Part shown: positions 1 through 8,642 of the stretch, one piece after another | Layout of the letters: the number at the start of each line of letters is the position of its first letter | Numbering within the stretch: position 1 is the first letter of the stretch | Source of the DNA: a bacterium | GTDB taxonomy: Bacteria > Planctomycetota > UBA1135 > GCA-002686595 | Assembly (NCBI GenBank): GCA_030428395.1 | Contig: JAUIDW010000007.1 | Location: forward strand, 1-45,390 | Direction of reading: 5' to 3' | Length of the DNA: 45,390 nt | The notes under the pieces: model-generated | The model's input: the letters and a program-made list of their open reading frames with translations, nothing else | The model's database searches: none | What the model was told of the DNA's origin: nothing | Position numbers and translations under genes: made by a program

Positions 1-24
1 TCGGCGCACCCGGCGGGGCGGGCG

Positions 25-654
25 TCAGTCCAGGAACTCGACCGCGCCGGTCGCGACGTCGTACATGGCGCCGACGACGGCGATGTCGCCCTGGGCCTCG
101 AGCTCGGCCAGTACCGGGCTGCGCTCGCGGATGGCCTCGACGGAGAGCTCGACGTTGCGGCGCGCGACCGCGTCCACGAAGGCCGTGTTGGCGGACGTGC
201 GCTGCGCGGGGTCCGACGGTTCGGTCACGGCGGCGACGGCGGGCTTCAGCTTGGACAGCAGCGCGGTCAGGTTGCCGAGCTGGACGTCGTCGCAGGCGCC
301 CTTGACCGCGCCGCAGGCGGTGTGGCCCAGGACGACGATCAGCTTCGTCCCGGCGACCTTGCAGGCGAACTCCATGCCGCCGAGGACGTCCTCGTCCACG
401 ACGGTGCCCGCCACGCGCGCGGCGAAGGCGTCGCCGAGCCCCAGGTCGAAGACGTGCTCGACGGCCACGCGCGAGTCGATGCAGCCGAGCACGAGCGCGA
501 AGGGGTACTGCCCCGAGCGCGTGGCGGCGACCTGCTCGGTCAGGCGGCGCGGCGTGCGCGCCTCGTCGAGGAAGCGGCGGTTGCCGTCCTTCAGGAGCTG
601 CAGGGCGGCGGCGGGGGTCATGGCGCCCTGCGACGCCTGGTCTTGCGTGATCAT
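25..654 (-). CDS. Beta-class carbonic anhydrase
   Basis: A 209-residue protein that interconverts CO2 and bicarbonate in the cytoplasm. The zinc-site signature of beta-carbonic anhydrases is visible: CIDSR with Cys58, Asp60 and Arg62, then GHTACGAV with His111 and Cys114. The length is normal for the family. Its ATG overlaps the stop of the upstream SulP transporter gene as TGATG, and no good Shine-Dalgarno precedes it, so translation is probably coupled to the transporter. A second in-frame Met at residue 12 is possible but less likely. The pairing suggests that the enzyme handles bicarbonate moved by the transporter (inference). Family assignment is very secure; the physiological role (inorganic carbon supply or pH balance) is not shown by sequence. 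Confidence 0.96.
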   Translation of the reverse strand: MITQDQASQGAMTPAAALQLLKDGNRRFLDEARTPRRLTEQVAATRSGQYPFALVLGCIDSRVAVEHVFDLGLGDAFAARVAGTVVDEDVLGGMEFACKVAGTKLIVVLGHTACGAVKGACDDVQLGNLTALLSKLKPAVAAVTEPSDPAQRTSANTAFVDAVARRNVELSVEAIRERSPVLAELEAQGDIAVVGAMYDVATGAVEFLD

Positions 655-2240
655 CACGACGCCGCGCCGGGGACGGCGGGCTCCTCCTTGGGTGCTTTCC
701 TGGGTCTGGGCTCGAACCCGACCCGCTGGACGGCGATGCCGCGGTGCGCGGCCGTGGCCTCGAAGTCCGCGATGATCTCCAGCACGTCGTGGTCGACCCG
801 GTGCGAGCCGGACGCGTCGATCGTGACGAGCGAGCCGTCGGGGACGGCGTTCAGCTCGCGCAGGATGGCGCCGCGGTTGAGGAAGGTGACCTCCTCGGCG
901 AGCTTCATGATCACCTCGTGCGGCCCGCCGGCCTCGGCGCGCTCGCGGATGTGCAGGAAGTGCGAGTTCAGGTAGTGCGCGCGGAGGATGACGAACAGCG
1001 CCACGGCCAGGCCGAGCCCGATGCCCGTCAGCAGGTCGGTGAAGACGATGCCGAGGATCGTCACGACGTACGGCACGAACTGCGAGTGCCCGAGCCCGTA
1101 CATCTGCCGGAACAGCCCGGGTTTCGCGAGCTTGTAGCCGACGACGATCAGGATGCTGGCCAGGGCCGCGAGCGGCATCAGGTTCAGCACGTGCGGCAGC
1201 ACGACGACGAACAGCAGGATCAGCGCGCCGTGCAGCATGGCCGACAGCTTCGTGCGCCCGCCGGACTGGATGTTCGCGGAGCTGCGGACGATGACCTGCG
1301 TGACCGGCAGGCCGCCGATGAGCCCGGAGACGGAGTTGCCGACGCCCTGGGCGATCAGCTCGCGGTTGGTGGGCGTCACGCGCTTCTGCGGATCGAGCTT
1401 GTCGGTCGCCTCGACGCACAGCAGCGTCTCGAGGCTGGCGACGATGGCGATGGTGAACGCCGTGACCCACACGGCCGACGACGACAGCGCGGACCAGTCG
1501 GGGTGGGTCAAGAGCCCCGTCAGCTCCGACAGCCCGTCGGCGACGGGCACGTTGACCAGGTGGTCGGGGCTCAGCGCCCAGCCCGGCGCGAACCGGCTGG
1601 TCAGGGTCTGGAACAGGATGCCGAGGGCGACGGCGACCAGCGGCCCCTGCACGAGCTGGAAGATGCGGCCCTTCTTCCCCAGCACCTTGTCCCACAGGAG
1701 CAGCACGGTGAAGGACAGCGCCGACACGATCATGGCGCTGAGCGTCAGGTCGTCGAACATCGACGTCAGCGACGACAGCGTGGTGTCGCCGTCGGGCTGG
1801 ACGAACGACATCTCGCCCTCGGGGTCGGAGTCGTGGCCGAGGGCGTGCGGGATCTGCTTCAGGATGATCAGGATCCCGATGCCCGAGAGCATCCCCTTGA
1901 TCACCGAGGACGGGAAGAAGTAGCCCAGCACGCCGGCGCGGGCGATCCCGAGCGCCACCTGCAGCACCCCCGCGATCACGACCGAGACGAGGAAGGCCTC
2001 GTACCCGAGCGTCTCGATCGCCGTCAGGACGATCACGGCGAGGCCGGCCGCCGGGCCCGAGACGCCGAGGGGCGAGCCGCTGATGGCGCCGACGAGCAGG
2101 CCGCCGACGATGCCGGCGATCAGCCCCGAGAACAGCGGCGCCCCGCTCGCCAGCGCGATGCCCAGGCACAGGGGCACGGCGACGAAGAAGACGACGATGC
2201 TGGCGGGAACGTCCTGGCGCAGGCTTCCGAAGAGCTTCAT
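654..2240 (-). CDS. SulP family inorganic anion (probable bicarbonate or sulfate) transporter
   Basis: A 528-residue inner-membrane transporter of the SulP/SLC26 family. Many hydrophobic segments fill residues 10 to about 430; the N-terminus has the family's typical VPASIVVFFVAVPLCLGIAL stretch. A short cytoplasmic STAS-like domain follows at about 449-510. The tail after it is Pro/Lys/Glu rich. GGAGA lies about 8 nt before the ATG at 2240. The directly overlapping carbonic anhydrase gene favours bicarbonate as substrate, as in SulP-carbonic anhydrase fusions and pairs, but sulfate or another anion cannot be excluded from sequence. The next feature upstream is tRNA-Arg on the same strand, about 200 nt away, so the pair probably has its own promoter. 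Confidence 0.93.
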   Translation of the reverse strand: MKLFGSLRQDVPASIVVFFVAVPLCLGIALASGAPLFSGLIAGIVGGLLVGAISGSPLGVSGPAAGLAVIVLTAIETLGYEAFLVSVVIAGVLQVALGIARAGVLGYFFPSSVIKGMLSGIGILIILKQIPHALGHDSDPEGEMSFVQPDGDTTLSSLTSMFDDLTLSAMIVSALSFTVLLLWDKVLGKKGRIFQLVQGPLVAVALGILFQTLTSRFAPGWALSPDHLVNVPVADGLSELTGLLTHPDWSALSSSAVWVTAFTIAIVASLETLLCVEATDKLDPQKRVTPTNRELIAQGVGNSVSGLIGGLPVTQVIVRSSANIQSGGRTKLSAMLHGALILLFVVVLPHVLNLMPLAALASILIVVGYKLAKPGLFRQMYGLGHSQFVPYVVTILGIVFTDLLTGIGLGLAVALFVILRAHYLNSHFLHIRERAEAGGPHEVIMKLAEEVTFLNRGAILRELNAVPDGSLVTIDASGSHRVDHDVLEIIADFEATAAHRGIAVQRVGFEPRPRKAPKEEPAVPGAAS

Positions 2241-2446
2241 GCAGGCATCTCCGAGGAGCGATGCGCGACCACGTGCACCCGGGCCGCCCGCCGCACCCCG
2301 CGGCGCCGGCGTCGAGCGGACCCGGGGGATGCCCGCCCCGTCCTCCGCCGCACCCTACGTTCCCGCCGCACGCGGCCGCAAGCCCCCGCGCGGGCCGCCC
2401 GCCGCGGCCGTGCGCAGCACGTTCGCGCTGCGTTCGCGGTCCGACG

Positions 2447-2523
2447 TGGCGCGCCCGCCAGGACTCGAACCTGGGACCGTCGGATTAGAAATCCGATGCT
2501 CTATCCACCTGAGCTACGGGCGC
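2447..2523 (-). tRNA. tRNA-Arg (anticodon TCT)
   Basis: Reads as a full cloverleaf on the minus strand. The 7-bp acceptor is GCGCCCG/CGGGCGC, the D stem GCTC/GAGC, the anticodon stem TCGGA/TCCGA with loop TTTCTAA (anticodon TCT), and the T arm CCAGG-TTCGAAC-CTGG. The discriminator base is G and CCA is encoded in the DNA. A TAGCCT hexamer at 2533-2538 (minus) sits about 9 nt before the 5' end and could be its -10 box. It reads AGA/AGG, which are rare codons in such a GC-rich genome. Confidence 0.96.
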
Positions 2524-2558
2524 GACGCGACCAGGCTAGCCGGCTGCGGTGCGGGGGC

Positions 2559-3038
2559 CTAGCCCGCGTGGGGGTCGCGGGTGCTGGCGGTGCGGGGGAG
2601 GGGCGTGGGGTCGTCCAGGAGGGTGCGGAAGGCGACCGTCACGGCCTCGTGGCCGAGGCGGTGGCCGAGGGCGTGGACCTCGTCGCGGGGGTCGGTGACG
2701 AGGGCCCACAGGAGGCCGGGGAGGGCCTCGGGCTCGGGGCGCTCCACCCACAGGTGCACGGTCTCCTCCAGGTCGCCCTCGTCCAGGGTGCGAACGCGCA
2801 CGACCGTGTCGAGGAACTGGAGGTCGAGCCGGTCGGCCACGGTGCGGGCGAGGTCGGCGTCGCGGCGGCAGGCGCGCAGCAAAGATGCGCGGCACCAGAC
2901 GTGCGGGGAGTAGCCGGCGCGACCGGGGCGGTCGGACCACGCTCCCAGCGCGCGGAGGTCGTCGGCGGTCAGGCAGGCGTGGAACAGCGTCGCCTGGATC
3001 GAGCAGCCGAGCTGCTGGAAGGGTCGGGAGTCGAGCAT
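2559..3038 (-). CDS. Orphan protein downstream of a Fur box
   Basis: A 159-residue soluble protein that I do not recognise. It has no signal peptide or membrane segment. Four cysteines lie in the N-terminal third (motifs GCSIQATLFHACL and WCRASLLRAC). The C-terminal half contains LWALVTDPRDEVHALGHRLG, which looks helical. Third-position GC bias supports real coding. I chose ATG at 3038; an in-frame GTG at 3056 would add six residues. Neither has a Shine-Dalgarno, so a leaderless or very short leader is possible. A near-canonical Fur box at 3067-3081 lies directly upstream and is the only regulatory clue: expression is probably iron-repressed. The role is unknown. Confidence 0.7.
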   Translation of the reverse strand: MLDSRPFQQLGCSIQATLFHACLTADDLRALGAWSDRPGRAGYSPHVWCRASLLRACRRDADLARTVADRLDLQFLDTVVRVRTLDEGDLEETVHLWVERPEPEALPGLLWALVTDPRDEVHALGHRLGHEAVTVAFRTLLDDPTPLPRTASTRDPHAG

Positions 3039-3066
3039 GGTCGGGCGGGCCCGCACGGGGCGCAGA

Positions 3067-3081
3067 TGAGAATCATTCTCA
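3067..3081 (-). promoter_or_regulatory. Fur box (7-1-7 perfect palindrome)
   Basis: TGAGAATCATTCTCA is a perfect 7-1-7 inverted repeat. It matches the known Fur core TGATAATnATTATCA except for one symmetric change in each arm. It lies 28 nt before the ATG (10 nt before the alternative GTG) of the minus-strand orphan gene and just after the stop of the upstream two-TM gene, so it is placed to block a promoter for the orphan gene. GATTCT inside it could serve as a -10 box on the minus strand. A Fur-family regulator is encoded at 6794-7276. Confidence 0.8.
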
Positions 3082-3098
3082 ACCGCGCGGGCGCCGTG

Positions 3099-3413
3099 TC
3101 AAGCCTCGCCTCCCTCCGGCGGCTCGCGCCCGGGGGGGCGGCTCCGCCAGGCCTCGACCCGCCGGCGAGCGGGGGGCCACACCACGAGCAGCGCCGCCAC
3201 CGTCAGGACCAGGGCGAAGCGCAGCCGCGACGCGCTGGGCTCCCAGCCCACGAGGGCCTGCAGGAGCAGGTCCAGCGCCAGGACCGCCCCGTACAGGCCG
3301 AGCAGCAGCGCGGCGGTCAGCGCGACGGGGTGGTCGACCGCGGCCACCATCCAGCGCGGCGGCGGCGGGTGGTCGTCGTGCGCGGGTGAAGAGTCCGGGG
3401 TACGGGAGTCCAT
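3099..3413 (-). CDS. Small membrane protein with two TM segments
   Basis: A 104-residue hypothetical inner-membrane protein. Hydrophobic segments lie at about residues 30-55 and 64-80. The N-terminus is hydrophilic and Pro/His/Asp rich, and the C-terminus is Arg/Pro rich and probably cytoplasmic. It starts with ATG at 3413. It is third in a minus-strand row after a lipoprotein gene and a 59-residue gene, with a 39-nt gap to the latter, so it is likely cotranscribed with them. No family is recognised. Composition matches its neighbours, so there is no sign of transfer. Confidence 0.65.
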   Translation of the reverse strand: MDSRTPDSSPAHDDHPPPPRWMVAAVDHPVALTAALLLGLYGAVLALDLLLQALVGWEPSASRLRFALVLTVAALLVVWPPARRRVEAWRSRPPGREPPEGGEA

Positions 3414-3452
3414 GCCCTGGAGGCGCCCTGGCAGGTCCGCGGCGAGCGGCGG

Positions 3453-3632
3453 CTAGAGCTCCGTGCCCTCGGCGTCGGGGACGTCGAAGTCGATCCGCCA
3501 GGTGCGCAGGACGGTCTTGCGGCCGTCCTTGAACACCTGGACGCTCGGGTAGCGGCGGATGCGCAGCTTGATCAGGTTGCCGAGCTCGTCCGCGCTGGCG
3601 GTCGAGACGTCCTCGTCGAAGTAGTCGTCCAT
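3453..3632 (-). CDS. 59-residue acidic/basic hypothetical protein
   Basis: A very short protein (59 residues) with an acidic N-terminus (MDDYFDED), a basic middle (KLRIRRYPSV) and an acidic end. It has no signal peptide or TM segment. I chose ATG at 3632 because it is preceded at good distance by a strong AGGAGG Shine-Dalgarno and lies 14 nt after the stop of the lipoprotein gene; the longer open frame extending upstream through that gene is a shadow. The tight spacing implies cotranslation with the lipoprotein and possibly a shared process. No family is recognised. Confidence 0.65.
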   Translation of the reverse strand: MDDYFDEDVSTASADELGNLIKLRIRRYPSVQVFKDGRKTVLRTWRIDFDVPDAEGTEL

Positions 3633-3646
3633 CGGGTCTCCTCCTC

Positions 3647-5053
3647 TCAGGGATCCAGGGCGTCCGGGCCGGTCGCCTCGTGGGCGGCGTCCAGGGCGCC
3701 GATCACCTCCTTGTAGCCGAGGCCCCGGTCGCCGGAGCGGGCGACGTGGCGCTCGGCCGCGATCAGGAACTGCTCGACGGCGAGCGCGCCGACGGGGTCG
3801 GCGTCGGGGTCGCGCGGCGCGCGGACCATCGCGGCAAAGGCCGTGTCGGCGGTCGGCAACGCGGAGAGCGTCGCGGCGGCGTCCAGGCAGATGCGCGCGG
3901 CCTGCGCGGGGTCGCGCTCGGCCAGCTGCTCGAGCTCGATGCGGCGCAGGTCGAACTGGCGCTGGTCGTCGCTCGGCGTCGCCATCGTCGTCGGCGGGGC
4001 GACGCGCCGCAGCAGCACCTGGCGCGTGGCCACCGGCGCGCCCAGGCGGCCGCCCGCGAGGACCGGCAGGTCGAAGCCCAGGTAGCCGATCACGAGCGGG
4101 CGGGGGAACTCCTCCTGCAGCGCGACCGAGCTGCGGCTGGCGTACCCCAGCCGGATCGCGCCGCCGGGCAGCGTGTCGGTCAGCGACGTGGAGAGCGTCT
4201 CGAGCCCGCGCCGGTACGCGGTCGCGGCGTCGGGGTCCGCGGCCAGCGCCGCCGGCAGCTCGGCGTCCCGCTCGGCGCCGCCGCGCGCGTCGAGGCCACC
4301 CGCGCTCGCGCGGTTGACCGTGATGCTGACCCCGCCGGTCAGGTACACGCGGCTGACGACGCGCAGGAAGAGCCGCGGCGGCCCGTCGGCGTCGGCCCCG
4401 ACGTTCTGGGCGTGCAGGTGCTCGAGCTTCGCGCGCACGAGCGGGTCGCCCGCCCAGCGGCGCACGGCGTCCCACAGTTCGACCGTGCCCACGCCGTAGG
4501 TGACGGCGTCGTTGATCGTGACCGAGGCCTCGGCGCGGTCCGCGCCCATGAGGCCGAGGGCGAGCGGCACGCCGGAGACGGGCAGGCCGAGGTCCAGGCC
4601 GCCGCCGCGGTCGACCGTGAAGCTGTAGGAGGGGAACGCCGCCATCGGCGCGGGCACCGGAGCGGGCGAGCCGCCCGTCCGGGCGCCGGGGCCGGCGCCC
4701 GAGCGATCGCCGGGCGCGGGGGCCTCGGCCGGGTCGCGGCGGGCGCCGTGGCCGGGGCGGTAGAAGGCGTCGTAGGCCGGCGCCGGCAGCCGCACGAGGT
4801 GCTGGTCGAGGGGCAGGTAGCCGTCCTCGTCGTAGCGCCGCGCCTGCTCGTCGACGGGCGCGTCGACCAGGAACACGTCGCCCGGCTCGAGGTCCTCGGT
4901 CATGGGGTAGACCGGGATGACCTGGTTGGCGCGGATGACCTTCGACCAGTCCCGGGCGAGGTCCGCGGCGCGCTTCGACAGCGGTCCGTTGCAGGCGGCG
5001 AGGGCGAGCGCGAGGACGGTCGCGGCGCAGGCGAGGCGCGGGGCGTGCGGCAT
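3647..5053 (-). CDS. Hypothetical lipoprotein, 468 residues
   Basis: An exported lipoprotein of unknown function. The N-terminus is a classical lipoprotein signal with lipobox LAAC at residues 18-21 (Cys21). ATG at 5053 is preceded by GGAGGAG about 4 nt away; the longer open frame upstream runs through the tRNA-Pro gene and is rejected. After the signal come a conserved-looking stretch (IPVYPMTEDLEPGDVFLVDA), a Pro/Ala/Gly linker at about 105-140, and a mixed alpha/beta body with a strand-rich part (FLRVVSRVYLTGGVSITVN) and a helical, Arg-rich C-terminal third. It heads a minus-strand row with the 59-residue and two-TM genes. It could belong to an envelope complex, but no enzyme motif is visible. 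Confidence 0.8.
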   Translation of the reverse strand: MPHAPRLACAATVLALALAACNGPLSKRAADLARDWSKVIRANQVIPVYPMTEDLEPGDVFLVDAPVDEQARRYDEDGYLPLDQHLVRLPAPAYDAFYRPGHGARRDPAEAPAPGDRSGAGPGARTGGSPAPVPAPMAAFPSYSFTVDRGGGLDLGLPVSGVPLALGLMGADRAEASVTINDAVTYGVGTVELWDAVRRWAGDPLVRAKLEHLHAQNVGADADGPPRLFLRVVSRVYLTGGVSITVNRASAGGLDARGGAERDAELPAALAADPDAATAYRRGLETLSTSLTDTLPGGAIRLGYASRSSVALQEEFPRPLVIGYLGFDLPVLAGGRLGAPVATRQVLLRRVAPPTTMATPSDDQRQFDLRRIELEQLAERDPAQAARICLDAAATLSALPTADTAFAAMVRAPRDPDADPVGALAVEQFLIAAERHVARSGDRGLGYKEVIGALDAAHEATGPDALDP

Positions 5054-5120
5054 GGGGCTCCTCCGTCGTGCCGGCGGCGTCGCCGGGACGCCGCGCGGCG
5101 GCCGCGGCGGGGCGGCGGGC

Positions 5121-5196
5121 TGGTCGGGGAGATGGGACTCGAACCCACGACTGGTAGCACCCAAAGCTACCCCTCTACCAACTGAGGTACTCCCCG
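5121..5196 (-). tRNA. tRNA-Pro (anticodon TGG)
   Basis: A complete cloverleaf on the minus strand. The acceptor is CGGGGAG/CTCCCCG with discriminator A and encoded CCA, the D stem CCTC/GAGG, the anticodon stem GTAGC/GCTAC with loop TTTGGGT (anticodon TGG), and the T arm GTGGG-TTCGAGT-CCCAT. The initial C of the acceptor is typical of bacterial tRNA-Pro. TACCCT at 5206-5211 (minus) lies about 10 nt upstream and could be its -10 box. The lipoprotein gene follows about 70 nt downstream. Confidence 0.96.
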
Positions 5197-5246
5197 CCGG
5201 ACCCGAGGGTAACGCCGCCGGCGCGGGCCGCGCGAGCGCTTTTGGC

Positions 5247-5276
5247 CTGGTGCCCCCGCGGCCCCGCGGCTACCTT
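5247..5276 (+). promoter_or_regulatory. Candidate promoter of purD
   Basis: CTGGTG at 5247-5252, an 18-nt spacer, and TACCTT at 5271-5276, about 100 nt before the purD ATG. The same CTGGTG-18-TANNNT layout occurs before infC. Assigned by resemblance only. Confidence 0.35.
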
Positions 5277-5375
5277 GCCGGCCGCGTTCACCGGGCTCCG
5301 GAGCGCCGTTTCGCCCGCCTCTCGCCCCCCTCCTGCCCCGCGCGCGGCGGGCGCCCGCAACCGACCGCATCGAAC

Positions 5376-6713
<1,338 letters not shown>

Positions 6714-6793
6714 TGGCCGCCTTGAACCGCGGCCGCCGATAGCCGATCCTGGCGGAGCCGCGCGGGTGGGGGATCCGCGCGCGCCCCACTCGC

Positions 6794-7276
6794 GTGAAGC
6801 AAAGAGCCATCCTGGCGGCCTTCGAGTCGTTCCTGCGCCAGCGCAGCCTGCGCCTGACGCCCCAGCGCCGCAGCGTCTTCGACCGCGTGTTCGAGACGCA
6901 CGAGCACTTCAGCGCGGAGACGCTGTTCGGCTGGCTGCGCGAGGGCGACGGCCCGAAGGTGTCGCGCGCGACCGTCTACCGCACGCTCGCCCTGCTGCAG
7001 GAGGGCGGCTTCATCGAGTCGCTCGACGCCGGCCGCGGCGAGCTCGTGTACGAGCACGTGCTGGGCCACCGCCACCACGACCACATCGTGTGCCTGGGCT
7101 GCGGCAAGATCGAGGAGTTCCACGACGAGCGCATCGAGGAGCTCCAGCTCGAGGCCTGCGAGCGCAAGGGCTACGAGCTGGTGAACCACACCCTCGTGCT
7201 GAACGGCTACTGCCGCGCCTGCCAGCGCAAGACGCCGGCGGAGCGCGCGGCCGGGGAACGCGCGAACCCCTCCTGA
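6794..7276 (+). CDS. fur: Fur family iron-responsive transcriptional regulator
   Basis: A 160-residue metal-dependent repressor. The winged-helix domain has the recognition helix SRATVYRTL at about 57-65. Metal-site residues are visible: HHDH at 94-97, the structural zinc pair CLGC (Cys100, Cys103) and YCRAC (Cys140, Cys143), and GKIEEF at 104-109. The start is GTG at 6794. The Fur, Zur and PerR subgroups cannot be separated with certainty by eye, but the HHDH-IVCLGCGKIEEF pattern and a Fur-type box at 3067-3081 favour Fur itself. It lies 80 nt downstream of purD on the same strand, with no clear promoter of its own. It faces the DUF3568-like gene tail-to-tail. Confidence 0.92.
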   Translation: MKQRAILAAFESFLRQRSLRLTPQRRSVFDRVFETHEHFSAETLFGWLREGDGPKVSRATVYRTLALLQEGGFIESLDAGRGELVYEHVLGHRHHDHIVCLGCGKIEEFHDERIEELQLEACERKGYELVNHTLVLNGYCRACQRKTPAERAAGERANPS

Positions 7277-7277
7277 C

Positions 7278-7303
7278 CCCCGCCGGCGGGCGCGCCCGCG
7301 GGG
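7278..7303. terminator. GC hairpin between convergent genes
   Basis: CCCCGC at 7278-7283 pairs with GCGGGG at 7298-7303, with a further GGG/CCC inner stem. It starts one base after the fur stop and lies between the convergent fur and lipoprotein genes. It has no T-run on either strand, so termination is only suggested. Confidence 0.35.
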
Positions 7304-7387
7304 AGTCGAGGAGGGGTCCGGTCGCCGGCGCGGGCCGGCGGGCCCCTGGGTGCACGACCCGGGGCGCTGGGCCCGGAGTCGGGGGCG

Positions 7388-7774
7388 CTACTGCAGCCGG
7401 GTCAGGAGCTTGTCCATGACCCAGGCGGCCGTGTCGCCGTCGTTCATGTAGTAGCGCTCGGCGTGCACGCGCAGCTGCGTGCGGTCGATGTCGAAGGCCT
7501 CGACCGACACGACGACCGTGGCGCCGTCGATCGTGCCCTTCACGCTGCGCAGGCCCTCGTCGACCTCGACCAGCGTGGTGCTGGTGTCGGAGATCGTGGT
7601 CTTGACGGTGGCCCACACCTCGTGGACGTCGCCGGGGACGCGCGAGACGTAGGAGTGGTTGTCGGTGGCTTCCTTGCTCAGGACGATGCCCGCGGCCGTG
7701 CCGGCGATCAGGCCGGCGCAGGACGAGCCGAGGGGCAGGGCGAGCAGGACGGCAAGAATCGTCGTCGTTCGCAT
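7388..7774 (-). CDS. DUF3568-like small lipoprotein
   Basis: A 128-residue exported protein. The N-terminus is a signal peptide ending in GSSC (Cys19), a weak but acceptable lipobox. The mature part, with VWATVKTTISD, GTIDGATVVVSVEAFD and TQLRVHAE, resembles the DUF3568 family of small periplasmic or outer-membrane-linked lipoproteins with an alpha/beta fold; their function is unknown. I chose ATG at 7774 so that the signal peptide starts normally; an in-frame GTG at 7792 would add six residues. It lies 67 nt after purQ on the same strand and may be read from the purine transcript, but nothing links it to purine synthesis. Confidence 0.8.
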   Translation of the reverse strand: MRTTTILAVLLALPLGSSCAGLIAGTAAGIVLSKEATDNHSYVSRVPGDVHEVWATVKTTISDTSTTLVEVDEGLRSVKGTIDGATVVVSVEAFDIDRTQLRVHAERYYMNDGDTAAWVMDKLLTRLQ

Positions 7775-7841
7775 GGAGTCGATCTCTCTCACTTCTTGGG
7801 TTGGGTTCGGGTGGGTCGGTTGGAAGCAGGACCGGCGGGCG

Positions 7842-8642
7842 TCACGCGGAGCGAGCCGCGAACTCGATCATCCGCCGGTAGAAGCGCAGCCCCTCGCCCT
7901 CGCTGCGGCGCGGCTGGCGCGTCCACAGCGGGTGGTGGAAGGGGGACACGTTGCGCTCGGGGTGGGGCATCAGGCCCAGCACGCGACCGGTGGGGTCGCA
8001 GAGGCCGGCGATGCCGTCGACCGAGCCGTTCGGGTTGTCGGGATACTCCGCCGGCGCGTCGGGCGCGCCGGAGGACACGTAGCGCAGGGCGATCTGCCCG
8101 TTGGCGCGCAGGCGCTCGAGCACGGCCGTGTCGCGCACGAGGAAGCGGCCCTCGCCGTGGGCGGCGGGCATGGGCAGCACGTCGCCGGGCTCGAGCCACG
8201 GGCAGGCGCACTCCTCGGCGCGCAGGGTCACCCAGCGGCACTCGAAGCGGTTGGACGCGTTCGCGTGCAGCGCGTAGCCCCGCTCGCGCCGGGGCGCGTC
8301 GGCGGTGCCGTCGAGCAGGCCGGTGTCGACCAGCACCTGGAAGCCGTTGCAGACGCCGAGCACGACGCCGCCGCGGTCGACGAAGGCGCGCAGCGGGGCC
8401 AGCAGGTGGTGGCGCAGCTCGAGCCCGAACACGCGGCCGGCGGCGACGTCGTCGCCGTAGCTGAAGCCGCCCGGCACGACCAGGGCCGCGTAGCGGGCCA
8501 GCCGGTCGGGGTCCTCGAGCAGCCGGTGGAGGTGCAGGACGTCGACCTCGGAGCCCGCCTGCTCGAGCGCGAGCACGGTCTCGCGGTCGCAGTTGGTCCC
8601 GGCGGTGCGCAGCACCAGCGTGCGGGGGCGTCCGGCGATCAC
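7842..8642 (-). CDS. purQ: FGAM synthase glutaminase subunit PurQ
   Basis: A 266-residue class I glutamine amidotransferase that supplies ammonia to PurL for formylglycinamidine ribonucleotide synthesis. The nucleophile motif GVCNGFQ (Cys98) and the C-terminal His-Glu stretch LMPHPERN are visible, as is VPGGFSYGDD typical of PurQ. It is somewhat longer than the short Bacillus-type PurQ (about 227 residues). The start is GTG at 8642, preceded by AGGAG at about 7 nt. This GTG overlaps the purL stop as GTGA, so the two subunits are made together. The larger reading frame extending to about 12.9 kb is a shadow of purL and accA. Confidence 0.96.
   Translation of the reverse strand: MIAGRPRTLVLRTAGTNCDRETVLALEQAGSEVDVLHLHRLLEDPDRLARYAALVVPGGFSYGDDVAAGRVFGLELRHHLLAPLRAFVDRGGVVLGVCNGFQVLVDTGLLDGTADAPRRERGYALHANASNRFECRWVTLRAEECACPWLEPGDVLPMPAAHGEGRFLVRDTAVLERLRANGQIALRYVSSGAPDAPAEYPDNPNGSVDGIAGLCDPTGRVLGLMPHPERNVSPFHHPLWTRQPRRSEGEGLRFYRRMIEFAARSA

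Noticed and set aside
744-3389. A long plus-strand frame running over SulP, tRNA-Arg and the orphan gene
   Set aside because: Low-complexity Arg/Asp/Gly translation, antisense to clear genes and crossing a tRNA.
5121-5196. A first reading of the tRNA as starting GGGGAGT
   Set aside because: That register leaves the acceptor unpaired. Shifting one base gives CGGGGAG/CTCCCCG with encoded CCA and a tRNA-Pro identity.
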